This document shows, one piece after another, positions 1-6,707 of a stretch of DNA of 12,293 nt. Every line of letters begins with the position of its first letter. The first letter of the stretch is position 1. The stretch is from NCBI GenBank assembly GCA_904502245.1, contig CAJGDN010000025.1, positions 1 to 12,293 on the forward strand, read 5' to 3'. The stretch comes from an uncultured Alphaproteobacteria bacterium (GTDB lineage Bacteria; Pseudomonadota; Alphaproteobacteria; Rs-D84). A program made the position numbers and the translations under genes. The notes under the pieces are model-generated. The model was not told where the DNA came from. It saw nothing but the letters and a program-made list of their open reading frames with translations, and did no database searches.

Positions 1-1
1 A

Positions 2-541
2 ACCAGCCCATGGGCCCCAGACGCACTGATTATGGCTGCATATTCACATTATATGGACAGGGATTTTGCAGGGGCGATTTTGGCAACGGATCGTTTTATG
101 CGTTTCCACCCAGGCCATAAAGACGTTCCGTACGTAATGTATTTGCGCGGAATGTGCTATTACCGACAGGTCAGCGATGTGCGACGTGAACCAGGCATGT
201 CCGCGTACGCATTGCAGCATTTCCAAGCCCTGGTTCAGCGTTTTCCACGCAGCGAATATGCAAAAAACGCAGAAAATAAAATCATTATTCTGAAAAACTA
301 TATCGCAGGAAAAGTCATGTTTGCAGCACGCAATGATATGAAAAAAGAAAACTGGCCCAGTGCAATTAACCACCTGCAATCCGTTGTGAAAGATGCACAG
401 GAAACAGTTATGACACCCGAGGCAATGTTCAGATTAACCGAAGCATATACTGCAATCGGCTTGTCGGAACAGGCGTATGGTTATTCGGAAATGCTGAAAA
501 CAAATTTTCCAGATAATGAATGGACAAAAAAGTTGAAATAA
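2..541 (+). CDS. bamD: Outer membrane assembly factor BamD, 3' part
   Basis: BamD (ComL) is the essential lipoprotein subunit of the BAM complex, which folds beta-barrel proteins into the outer membrane; it is a periplasmic scaffold of TPR-like helices. The reading frame is open from base 2, so the signal peptide, the lipidated Cys and the first TPRs lie outside the window. The first visible residues, TSPWAPDALIMAAYSHY, followed by a block reading DFAGAILATDRFMRFHPGHKD, match the conserved TPR region of the family (a SPWAP-like stretch, then RF..LHPGHKDV). A second helical block near the end (MTPEAMFRLTEAYTAIGL) is the last TPR-like pair. The Met codon at 32 is internal, not a start. The stop at 539-541 is followed after one base by the next ATG, so the two genes are probably co-transcribed. 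Alphaproteobacterial bamD is often followed by recN, which is absent here. Confidence 0.9.
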   Translation, partial: TSPWAPDALIMAAYSHYMDRDFAGAILATDRFMRFHPGHKDVPYVMYLRGMCYYRQVSDVRREPGMSAYALQHFQALVQRFPRSEYAKNAENKIIILKNYIAGKVMFAARNDMKKENWPSAINHLQSVVKDAQETVMTPEAMFRLTEAYTAIGLSEQAYGYSEMLKTNFPDNEWTKKLK

Positions 542-542
542 G

Positions 543-1157
543 ATGGCATCATACACCTTAGATTTTATAATGACAGTTTTGAACTATGCCAAAGACAACG
601 GTTCTACCAAGGCTGCCAAGCATTTTAATATGCAACATTCAACAATTAGACGTTGGAATGAAAAATATCATGTCTATGAAATCCAAGAAATGCGTAAATT
701 TTCAGAACAACAGAAAGTTGAAATTTTAAAATACGCAAATCAACACGGTTTAAGTTCTGCAATGCGCGAATTTAATGTAGACATCCATACAATACGTCAA
801 TGGAATCAAAAACTGAATATATATCAAAATACAGGACGCAGAAAAAATACCACGCATGAAAAACATCTGATGCGACAAAGCGAAGATTTTAAATTAGAAG
901 TTCTGAATTTTGCCAAAGAACATGGCGTTTCAAAAACAATGCGAAAATATAACCTGCCAGATTCTACGATACGCGAATGGAACAAGGTTTATAAAATATA
1001 TACTCCACGCAAAGCACGTAGTTTTTCAGAAGCAGAAAAGAAACTGATTATAAAATACGCAGAAAAACATTCGGTGCCAGACGCAGCACGCGAATACAGC
1101 GTTACAGGCGACCAAATTAGACAATGGGCTCAGAAAATCTATCAGAAAAAATTATAA
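543..1157 (+). CDS. Tandem four-repeat helix-turn-helix DNA-binding protein
   Basis: I do not recognise a named family. The 204-residue protein consists almost entirely of four copies of one unit of about 40 residues: roughly 5-45, 53-94, 112-153 and 161-200. Each unit reads like FSe..K.eiLkYA.eHG.s.AaReyNv...TIRqWN.k..IY, the pattern of simple HTH domains in transposases and in the eukaryotic Brinker/Psq class: helix 1 with K/YA, a G turn, helix 2 with AAR.Y, recognition helix with TIR.W. The Trp lies at 38, 87, 146 and 195, so spacings are 49, 59 and 49: two pairs of units joined by a longer basic linker (residues 95-110, rich in R, K, T and H). No catalytic, ligand or multimer domain is visible. 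Unit 4 has drifted most. Inferred role: a sequence-specific DNA binder reading a long or repeated site. The start lies one base after the bamD stop without a clear Shine-Dalgarno, suggesting coupled translation. Confidence 0.8.
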   Translation: MASYTLDFIMTVLNYAKDNGSTKAAKHFNMQHSTIRRWNEKYHVYEIQEMRKFSEQQKVEILKYANQHGLSSAMREFNVDIHTIRQWNQKLNIYQNTGRRKNTTHEKHLMRQSEDFKLEVLNFAKEHGVSKTMRKYNLPDSTIREWNKVYKIYTPRKARSFSEAEKKLIIKYAEKHSVPDAAREYSVTGDQIRQWAQKIYQKKL

Positions 1158-2672
1158 TTTAACACCGTATTTGCCACGATTAATGGGGCGGTATGACAGC
1201 GCCTCGGCCAGGTCGGACATTTCGATATTTTCTGACCCGCGCAGGTCTGCAATCGTACGTGCCAAACGCTTTATACGATTATACCCACGGGCAGACATAC
1301 CCATTTTTTCAGCTGCAGAATTTAAAAATTCTGTTAATTCGTCGGACAACGCTGCATGGCGCATTAATTCAGGTCCGTCCAGTTGTGCATTGACGCATCC
1401 CTGGCGTGAAATTTGACGGTTACGCGCCGCAACAACACGCGCACGGATTTCTGTGCTGGTTTCGCGTGGCGCGTTGTCTGATGCCATCTCCCATGGCTTT
1501 ACTGCATCAACATCGACATGCAGATCAATTCTGTCCAGTAATGGTCCAGATATTTTATTCTGGTACGCTTCGGCACAACGTGGTGCACGCGTACACGACA
1601 TCGCAGCATTCCCCAGATGCCCACACGGACACGGGTTCATTGCAGCAATCAACTGAAACCGCGCAGGATATGTCGCATTGCGACGGGCACGCGATATCAA
1701 AATGCGACCAGATTCCATTGGTTGACGCAAGATTTCAAGTGTCGCACGATTAAACTCTGGCAATTCATCCAAGAACAATACCCCGTTATGCGCCAACGAA
1801 ATCTCGCCAGGGCGCGCGTCTGACCCACCACCTGCCAGCGCAACCGGACTGGATGTATGATGAACACTGCGAAACGGACGTGATGAAATCAAACCACGCC
1901 CCGACAATTCACCAGCAATCGAATATATGGTTGATGTTTCCAGAATTTCATTTGCCGTCATTTCAGGCATAATTGTTGGCAGTCGTGACGCTAACATCGT
2001 CTTGCCCGCCCCAGGAGGCCCAACCATCAGCATTGCATGACCACCCGCCGCCGCAATTTCCAGCGCACGCTTGGCCGCAGACTGACCATGCACGTCCGCC
2101 ATATCCAGGGCTGTGTTTGTCTGGCTTTCTGGCGTGGTCAATTCTGGCACCGACAATGTTTGCGTGTTATTAAAATGGTTAATTAGTTGCACAACATGAA
2201 ACGGCGCCAGTATATTTGTATGCCCCGCCCATCGCGCCTGAGAACCTTGGTCACCAGGACAAATAATCCCCAGATTGTGGGCGTCGGCCCAAACACTGGC
2301 CGGTAAGACGGCATCCGTTTTTACAATTGCACCATCCAGACCAACTTCACCCATGATTACGTATTTTTCAAGTTCTGATTCAGGCAACACGCCAATTGCA
2401 CACAAAATCCCACATAAAATTGGTAAATCAAAGTGAGAACCACTTTTTTCAACGTCAGCTGGCGATAAATTTACCGTTAACCGCTTTGGCGGCAATGACA
2501 GATTTAATGCAGATAAAACATTGCGAATCCGTTCCGCAGATTCTTTGACCGCGCGGTCCGCCAGACCAATTATATTAAATTCAGGCTTAGACAATCCAGA
2601 TGATAATTGCACCTGAACGTCAATAGGGGTGGCATCCATGCCATTAAATATGATTGAATTCAAAGATATCAT
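1152..2672 (-). CDS. comM: YifB/ComM-type Mg-chelatase-like AAA+ ATPase
   Basis: ComM (YifB) is a hexameric AAA+ helicase that promotes branch migration during natural transformation; many non-competent bacteria also keep it. The 506 residues match the usual family length of about 500. In order: an N-terminal ChlI-type domain (about 1-165, including GLADRAVKESAERIRN and VNLSPADVEKSGSHFDLPI), Walker A GPPGAGKT at 218-225, a long insert with FRSVHHTSS, Walker B GVLFLDELPEF at 297-307, sensor 1 with AAMNPCPCGHLG and four Cys at 348, 350, 360 and 366, the RID motif at 381-383, and a C-terminal Mg-chelatase domain with ARGYNRIKRLARTIADL and ALSYRP. All key motifs are present, so the ATPase should be active. 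The ATG sits 6 nt after a TAATAT box and has no Shine-Dalgarno, suggesting a leaderless message. The 3' end overlaps the HTH gene by 6 bp, tail to tail. Whether the organism is competent cannot be told from this window. Confidence 0.95.
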   Translation of the reverse strand: MISLNSIIFNGMDATPIDVQVQLSSGLSKPEFNIIGLADRAVKESAERIRNVLSALNLSLPPKRLTVNLSPADVEKSGSHFDLPILCGILCAIGVLPESELEKYVIMGEVGLDGAIVKTDAVLPASVWADAHNLGIICPGDQGSQARWAGHTNILAPFHVVQLINHFNNTQTLSVPELTTPESQTNTALDMADVHGQSAAKRALEIAAAGGHAMLMVGPPGAGKTMLASRLPTIMPEMTANEILETSTIYSIAGELSGRGLISSRPFRSVHHTSSPVALAGGGSDARPGEISLAHNGVLFLDELPEFNRATLEILRQPMESGRILISRARRNATYPARFQLIAAMNPCPCGHLGNAAMSCTRAPRCAEAYQNKISGPLLDRIDLHVDVDAVKPWEMASDNAPRETSTEIRARVVAARNRQISRQGCVNAQLDGPELMRHAALSDELTEFLNSAAEKMGMSARGYNRIKRLARTIADLRGSENIEMSDLAEALSYRPINRGKYGVKL

Positions 2673-2678
2673 ATCGGC

Positions 2679-2717
2679 ATATTAGAACTTGAATTAAAGT
2701 TCTGCAAGTTCTAATAT
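2679..2717. promoter_or_regulatory. Palindrome carrying overlapping divergent comM and lepB promoters
   Basis: A perfect 13-bp inverted repeat, ATATTAGAACTTG at 2679-2691 and CAAGTTCTAATAT at 2705-2717, is separated by 13 bases. Rightward, TTGAAT (2689-2694), a 17-bp spacer and TAATAT (2712-2717) form a sigma-70-like promoter for lepB. Leftward, TTGCAG (2707-2702), 17 bp and TAATAT (2684-2679) form one for comM, 6 nt from its ATG. Each arm thus holds the -10 of one promoter and part of the -35 of the other. A third AAGTTCT at 2697-2703 can pair with AGAACTT at 2684-2690, giving an alternative hairpin. The symmetry is seen directly; promoter activity and any regulator are inferred. Confidence 0.6.
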
Positions 2718-2745
2718 ATCAAAAAATAATGAAAGGATACACAAG

Positions 2746-3624
2746 ATGCCAGCAAAAAATAAGAATGTTGCACGCGAATGGTTTAATACTATCTTCTATG
2801 GTGCGTTAATCGCAATTGTATTTCGCAGTTTTCTGTTGGAACCGTTTAATATACCATCGGGTTCTATGATTCCAACACTGCATGTTGGTGACCATATCTT
2901 TGTCGAAAAATGGGCATATGGATATTCGCGATATTCTTTTCCGTTCGGTTCGTGGAAATTGTGGAATGGACGTTTCTGGGCAACCGAGCCGGAAATTGGC
3001 GACGTTATTGTCTTTCGCAACCCAATTAATGAATCCCAAGACTATGTAAAGCGTCTGATTGGCAAACCTGGCGATAAAATTCAAATGATTAATGGGCGAC
3101 TGCACATAAACGGCGTACAGGTTGAACGCAAAGATCCGCGTCCGTACGTTATTGCAACGTTACCAAAATCTATGCGTTCTGTCGGATACTATAAAGACAA
3201 TATGTCAATCAAAGGAAACAAACTTTGGGTCGACAATGAACCTGCGCCATACAATTATACAATCGAATACAAATCAGATAATCTGTGCAACATGTATAAT
3301 GGCGCATGTGGCGTCTTTATGGGAACAGAATACACAGAAGTATTACCAAACGGTGTTGAACACAGTATTATTGAGATGACGGACGATGCACACTTTGATA
3401 ATACACAGACATTTACAGTACCTGAAAATCACTTTTTCTTTATGGGTGACAATCGCGACAACAGCAGCGACAGTCGTGGCGATGTCAGTTTTGTTCCACG
3501 CGACAATGTATTGGGCAAAGTTTGGTTTGTGTGGTATTCACATAACTACTATGCGCCGATGATGTCGGTATGGTCATGGAACAACAAAATGCGCTGGGGC
3601 AGATTTGGAATGGGAATAAAATAA
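2746..3624 (+). CDS. lepB: Signal peptidase I
   Basis: LepB is the inner-membrane Ser/Lys protease that removes signal peptides from Sec and Tat substrates on the periplasmic face. The 292-residue protein has one N-terminal membrane segment (about 13-30), then box B with IPSGSMIPTL, where Ser40 is the expected nucleophile. Box D, DYVKRLIGKPGD, supplies Lys102 as general base. Box E, GDNRDNSSDSR, is at 234-244. The stretch between boxes D and E (about 125-225) is long, as in Proteobacteria, and has a Cys pair (181 and 188) in the position of the loop disulfide region. A Shine-Dalgarno AAAGGA at 2732-2737 lies 8 nt before the ATG. rnc follows after one base, the usual alphaproteobacterial arrangement. 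Confidence 0.96.
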   Translation: MPAKNKNVAREWFNTIFYGALIAIVFRSFLLEPFNIPSGSMIPTLHVGDHIFVEKWAYGYSRYSFPFGSWKLWNGRFWATEPEIGDVIVFRNPINESQDYVKRLIGKPGDKIQMINGRLHINGVQVERKDPRPYVIATLPKSMRSVGYYKDNMSIKGNKLWVDNEPAPYNYTIEYKSDNLCNMYNGACGVFMGTEYTEVLPNGVEHSIIEMTDDAHFDNTQTFTVPENHFFFMGDNRDNSSDSRGDVSFVPRDNVLGKVWFVWYSHNYYAPMMSVWSWNNKMRWGRFGMGIK

Positions 3625-3625
3625 G

Positions 3626-4258
3626 ATGAAAAAAATAAACTATGATTTTAATGATGACAGCTTGTTAGAATTGGCACTGACACAAAGTGGCGCAAATTCC
3701 ACACAAAATAATGAAAGATTGGAATTTATCGGCGACCGCGTTTTGGGGTTAAGTGTCGCAGGACTGCTGTATGAAATGTACCCAAACGAGACCGAAGGGG
3801 AATTAGCACGCAGACATGCAATGTTGGTATCAACAGAAACATTGGGTAATGTCGCACGCGAACTGGGACTGGATAAACAGATTAGACACGGCCACATGAC
3901 CGCAGGTCGTATTCAGCACATATTGGCCAACGCGATGGAAGCGTTGTTGGGTGCAATATACCTGGACGGTGGTTTTGATGCGGCATGTAATGTGATTGTT
4001 GATATTTGGCGCGAATTGGCATCCATGGACGCCGTTGCACCCAAAGACCCAAAAACACGCCTGCAAGAATTTGTGCAAAAGAATGTGCCAGGCAGTCTGC
4101 CAGTCTATGAATACATGGAAACGGTCGGCGCATCACACAACCCGGTTTTTAATGTTCGCGTGTCCGCAATGGGACACAGCGCAACAGGACGCGGTTCTTC
4201 AAAAAAGACAGCCAGTATTGCCGCCGCAGAAGAATTGCTGAAAATCCTTGCAATTTAA
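3626..4258 (+). CDS. rnc: Ribonuclease III
   Basis: RNase III cuts double-stranded RNA as a homodimer, in rRNA maturation and mRNA turnover. The 210-residue protein has the N-terminal RIII domain with the signature NNERLEFIGDRVLGL (28-42; Glu30, Glu33 and Asp37 match E. coli Glu38, Glu41 and Asp45) and EGELARRHAMLVS. The second acidic motif reads LANAMEALLGAIYLDGG: Glu105 matches the essential E. coli Glu117, but the residue matching Asp114 is Asn102. A double-stranded-RNA-binding domain covers about 141-210, starting DPKTRLQEFVQ and ending KKTASIAAAEELL. It is slightly shorter than the E. coli protein (226). The ATG lies one base after the lepB stop with no evident Shine-Dalgarno, so translation is probably coupled to lepB. 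era, which usually follows rnc in this group, is not here. Confidence 0.95.
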   Translation: MKKINYDFNDDSLLELALTQSGANSTQNNERLEFIGDRVLGLSVAGLLYEMYPNETEGELARRHAMLVSTETLGNVARELGLDKQIRHGHMTAGRIQHILANAMEALLGAIYLDGGFDAACNVIVDIWRELASMDAVAPKDPKTRLQEFVQKNVPGSLPVYEYMETVGASHNPVFNVRVSAMGHSATGRGSSKKTASIAAAEELLKILAI

Positions 4259-4262
4259 ATGT

Positions 4263-4292
4263 TTGGGATTTAAAATCAAGACAACTTATAAA
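4263..4292 (+). promoter_or_regulatory. Candidate secG promoter
   Basis: TTGGGA (4263-4268), an 18-bp spacer and TATAAA (4287-4292) lie in the 52-bp gap between rnc and secG. The gap and a separate Shine-Dalgarno suggest that secG can be transcribed on its own as well as by read-through from lepB-rnc. Matches to the sigma-70 consensus are moderate. Confidence 0.4.
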
Positions 4293-4310
4293 TAACACAG
4301 GGGTAAATAA

Positions 4311-4646
4311 ATGTTTTCTATCTTATTGGTTTTATTGGTCATCGTCGCAGTTATGATGATTGGATTGATTTTGTTGCAAAAGTCCGAAGGTTCTGGCATG
4401 TCGGGTTCGTCCGCATCTGCAATGTTTGGGGGTGCATTGACTGGAACAGCAGCTGGAAATTTCTTGACCCGTGCGACAGGTTGGCTGGCTACGATATTCT
4501 TTATCTTGTGTGCCGCATTGGCGTTGGTCGCATCAAAAACAAATATGTCTGCACAACAAAGTGAATTGCGCAGTGAAATTGTTATGCAAGAAAATGCACC
4601 AGAAACGCAAACAGCAAATACATCGGAAAATCAGCCAGTTAAATAA
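4311..4646 (+). CDS. secG: Protein translocase subunit SecG
   Basis: SecG is the small accessory subunit of the SecYEG channel and aids SecA-driven protein export. The 111 residues show the SecG plan: a first membrane helix (about 2-22, MFSILLVLLVIVAVMMIGLI), the motif LLQKSEGSGMSGSSASAMFGG with the small-residue Gly/Ser loop, the phrase GNFLTRATGWLA, and a second membrane helix (about 53-75). A short polar tail of about 35 residues rich in Gln, Glu and Asn follows, as in other proteobacterial SecG proteins. The Shine-Dalgarno AGGGG is at 4299-4303, 7 nt before the ATG. In many Alphaproteobacteria secG lies next to tpiA or pyrG; here it sits after rnc, downstream of the signal peptidase gene lepB. 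Confidence 0.93.
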   Translation: MFSILLVLLVIVAVMMIGLILLQKSEGSGMSGSSASAMFGGALTGTAAGNFLTRATGWLATIFFILCAALALVASKTNMSAQQSELRSEIVMQENAPETQTANTSENQPVK

Positions 4647-4652
4647 ATTTTA

Positions 4653-4676
4653 AAACCGCCAATCGGCGGTTTTTTT
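4653..4676. terminator. Two-way rho-independent terminator between secG and the GNAT gene
   Basis: The stem AAACCGCC (4653-4660) pairs with GGCGGTTT (4665-4672) around the loop AATC and is followed by a run of seven T. On the other strand the same hairpin is followed by TTTTAAAATT, so it can also stop the minus-strand acetyltransferase transcript. The T run overlaps the stop codon of that gene at 4675-4677. Confidence 0.9.
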
Positions 4677-5394
4677 AACGTGTATTTTGTGCAGTATAAC
4701 GATCTAACGTACGTTTTATCATATCTTTCCAAAATTCAGATTTGAATTTTATAATTTGACGCCCATTGTCAATTAGGCCCGCCGCACGAATTTTTGAATC
4801 AACATCATATTCCACAAATACAGGCATATGAGCATCATTTATCTGCTTGCGTGTTGGCATATCAGTTTCTGTTCCACGCAACATATTACAACCGCGTTCA
4901 AATGATGGCGAACAATAAAACAACGGCAAGATACGACATTTGGGCGCAGATAATTTCTTGACATAATTATTTGTTCCAACAGGTGAAAAATACCCCATAC
5001 CACGATAGAAATATTCTGCACCCGCCAACGAAACAAGATCTGTCTGATGCGCAGATGCGGATACAGCACCTTCGGCAGAGGTCAATAAATCTGCGCCTAT
5101 ATGTTGCCCTTGATATTCAGGCAAAACATATAAGTGTCTAATAAAAGCTGTTTTATTTTGAACGTCACCATTCAGACATCCAACCATTTTATCGCCATCG
5201 TACGCACCAAATGCAAAGTTAAACGACAAACGTTTCCACGATCTTTGAAATTCTGACATCGCATCTGAAATTTCCTGGGCTGTTAATTTAATATTATAAT
5301 TATGCTGCATTGCGGCAATACGAACGCGTAACATATCGTCCCATACGCCCGGAGCCGATTGATTAAAGATTGGTAAGATTTTTATTTCACTCAT
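4675..5394 (-). CDS. GNAT-family N-acetyltransferase with C-terminal extension
   Basis: A predicted acetyl-CoA-dependent transferase of the GNAT fold; the substrate is unknown. The central part shows the family core: a strand with DGDKMVGCLNGDV, then AFIRHLYVLPEYQGQHIGADLL, whose QGQHIG is the acetyl-CoA pyrophosphate-binding loop, then a helix, then SLAGAEYFYRGMGYFSPV, the usual C-terminal GNAT signature of strand 5 and the helix before it. About 80 further residues, containing several Cys, follow the core. I chose the ATG at 5394 (239 aa), because a promoter ends 6 nt before it. A GTG at 5418 would add eight residues, but it lies inside that promoter. No Shine-Dalgarno precedes the ATG, so the message is probably leaderless. 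It lies downstream of the lipoprotein gene on the same strand but seems to have its own promoter. Confidence 0.8.
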   Translation of the reverse strand: MSEIKILPIFNQSAPGVWDDMLRVRIAAMQHNYNIKLTAQEISDAMSEFQRSWKRLSFNFAFGAYDGDKMVGCLNGDVQNKTAFIRHLYVLPEYQGQHIGADLLTSAEGAVSASAHQTDLVSLAGAEYFYRGMGYFSPVGTNNYVKKLSAPKCRILPLFYCSPSFERGCNMLRGTETDMPTRKQINDAHMPVFVEYDVDSKIRAAGLIDNGRQIIKFKSEFWKDMIKRTLDRYTAQNTR

Positions 5395-5400
5395 ACTATT

Positions 5401-5428
5401 AACATAGTACAAAAACACAAAACGTCAA
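5401..5428 (-). promoter_or_regulatory. Promoter of the GNAT gene, leaderless geometry
   Basis: On the minus strand TTGACG (5428-5423), a 16-bp spacer and TATGTT (5406-5401) lie just upstream of the ATG at 5394. Only six bases separate the -10 box from the ATG, which puts the expected transcription start at or next to the A of the start codon. Confidence 0.6.
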
Positions 5429-5435
5429 GAGACAA

Positions 5436-6161
5436 TTAGAATATTTTTAAATTTGGGAATTTTGTATGTGTTGCACCATCTGTGACAACCAGTTCTTTAT
5501 CCCCCACCCATTTATGCGATAAACTGTTTGGGACAACACGATCACCACGCGCAATATAATGCACCTGGGGAACATTCGGCAATCCGTTCAGGTTTAACGA
5601 TACAGACAAAGGCGCATCTTTGAAATATGAAGTCCATTCCGCATGATTCAGCACCCCCGCAATCGTTATCCATTTTTCAACAGTTAAATCAGGGTTATTC
5701 TGTATAACCAACCCAGATATCATTGCCCCCCCCGAATACCCAATCAGGATAACAGGAACATTGCCCGCAACCTGTTTTATTGCATCAGCAACAGAATCTA
5801 TTATTTCCGCCGAAAAACGTCCAGTCGTCCAATCAGTGCGACTGCATGTTGGCGTTTTTATAAACTGGCATGGGCGCGCCATGTAAATCACATTTGGAGA
5901 AGAATCATGTGATGCTAAATCACGCATAAAAGTACCGCGTGGCGTAGGATCGGACGTCGGATGACCATGCGCATCAAAAGAATTACCATCCCCTTCGATA
6001 TAGATATGTATCGGAGATGTGTTATCTGAAACCTTTTGAAATGTTGCAATGGTATATTTCCCGGCATTAATTGGCACAGACACAAAATCAGATGGCGCGC
6101 GCCACACAGACGTACTACAACCTGCCAGAATTACAAATGCATAAAATAAATTTTTTTTCAT
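5436..6161 (-). CDS. Lipoprotein alpha/beta hydrolase
   Basis: A predicted serine hydrolase anchored by lipid in the envelope. The 241-residue precursor starts with a short signal, MKKNLFYAFVILAGC, whose lipobox LAGC gives Cys15 as the lipidated residue. The body shows an alpha/beta-hydrolase order: an early YIEGDGNSFDAHG strand and turn, the nucleophile elbow GYSGGA with Ser143, a possible acid at Asp207 in YIARGDRVVP, and His232 in DGATHTKF. All three catalytic positions are thus present in the expected order. Four Cys remain in the mature part only as C15, C98 and C106 plus none near the triad, so Cys98 and Cys106 could form a disulfide. The substrate is unknown; esterase or lipase-like activity is a guess. 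No Shine-Dalgarno is visible before the ATG, and a TATTAT box at 6178-6173 would leave a leader of only a few bases. The gene diverges from the YcgN-like gene. Confidence 0.8.
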   Translation of the reverse strand: MKKNLFYAFVILAGCSTSVWRAPSDFVSVPINAGKYTIATFQKVSDNTSPIHIYIEGDGNSFDAHGHPTSDPTPRGTFMRDLASHDSSPNVIYMARPCQFIKTPTCSRTDWTTGRFSAEIIDSVADAIKQVAGNVPVILIGYSGGAMISGLVIQNNPDLTVEKWITIAGVLNHAEWTSYFKDAPLSVSLNLNGLPNVPQVHYIARGDRVVPNSLSHKWVGDKELVVTDGATHTKFPNLKIF

Positions 6162-6212
6162 CTTGGATTTAAATAATACACCATATGCAAAATAATTAAA
6201 AGCTCAAAAAAG

Positions 6213-6241
6213 TTGACAAAATATATTTTTATGATATTTAT
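6213..6241 (+). promoter_or_regulatory. Candidate promoter of the YcgN-like gene
   Basis: A perfect TTGACA (6213-6218) is followed by AT-only DNA. The -10 box is ambiguous: TATTTA at 6235-6240 (16-bp spacer) or ATTTAT at 6236-6241 (17 bp) fit the spacing but match the consensus poorly, whereas the better TATGAT at 6230-6235 is too close. The 102-bp gap (6162-6263) is shared with the divergent hydrolase gene. Confidence 0.4.
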
Positions 6242-6263
6242 TTCATCATAAAGAGCAAAAAAA

Positions 6264-6707
6264 ATGAAACACAATTTAACGTACGCACAACAGAAAAAAG
6301 TCGAAGAATTGCAAAACATGTCACCGCAACAATGGGATTCTATCTGCAAAGGATGTGGAATTTGCTGTCTGTGCAAGGTATGTTTCAGTGATAAAGAAGA
6401 TTCTAATACGTATTATACACGAGTGCACTGCGATGGTCTGGATCCAGTTACAAAAAAATGCATGATTTACAAGGACAGATTGAAAATCAAAGGCAACGAA
6501 TGCAAAAAATTAGATATAAAAATTATTCTGGATGGACAATTAATACCAAGAACATGCGGATATGTTGAATATATTTTTGGCCCCGCCCCATCAAATATAT
6601 TTATTGATTGGCGAACTGTAAAGTCAGAATCACTAATCAATTTGAACAACCCTATAAAATTAATCCAAAACCTGATTATAGAATCAGCCAAGTGGAACAA
6701 AAGATAA
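6264..6707 (+). CDS. YcgN-like cysteine-cluster protein
   Basis: The 147 residues match the YcgN/YkgJ (UPF0153, putative Zn or Fe-S binding) group. The signature CKGCGICC (28-35) corresponds to CDGCGQCC in E. coli YcgN, and the order of later Cys is kept: Cys56 in RVHCDGLD, Cys66 in KKCMIYKDR, Cys80 in NECKKL, and Cys98 in LIPRTCGY, which matches the WLPMTCAYR motif. The N-terminal SPQQWDSIC also fits the family's EWESLC. Two extra Cys, 37 and 40, follow the first cluster. The cluster probably holds a metal; the cellular role of the family is not established. The protein has no signal peptide or membrane segment, so it is probably cytoplasmic. AAGAG at 6251-6255, 8 nt before the ATG, may serve as ribosome binding site. 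Base composition is more AT-rich than that of the neighbours. Confidence 0.85.
   Translation: MKHNLTYAQQKKVEELQNMSPQQWDSICKGCGICCLCKVCFSDKEDSNTYYTRVHCDGLDPVTKKCMIYKDRLKIKGNECKKLDIKIILDGQLIPRTCGYVEYIFGPAPSNIFIDWRTVKSESLINLNNPIKLIQNLIIESAKWNKR

Noticed and set aside
543..1157. HTH gene as an insertion-sequence transposase
   Set aside because: There is no catalytic DDE or other transposase domain, no terminal inverted repeats and no target duplication, and the gene is tightly coupled to bamD.
2699..2711. Alphaproteobacterial LexA box in the comM-lepB gap
   Set aside because: The two GTTC copies are 5 bases apart; the known alphaproteobacterial box has 7 bases between them.
5395..5418. GTG start of the GNAT gene at 5418
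   Set aside because: It lies between the -35 and -10 boxes of the likely promoter and has no Shine-Dalgarno; the ATG at 5394 fits better.
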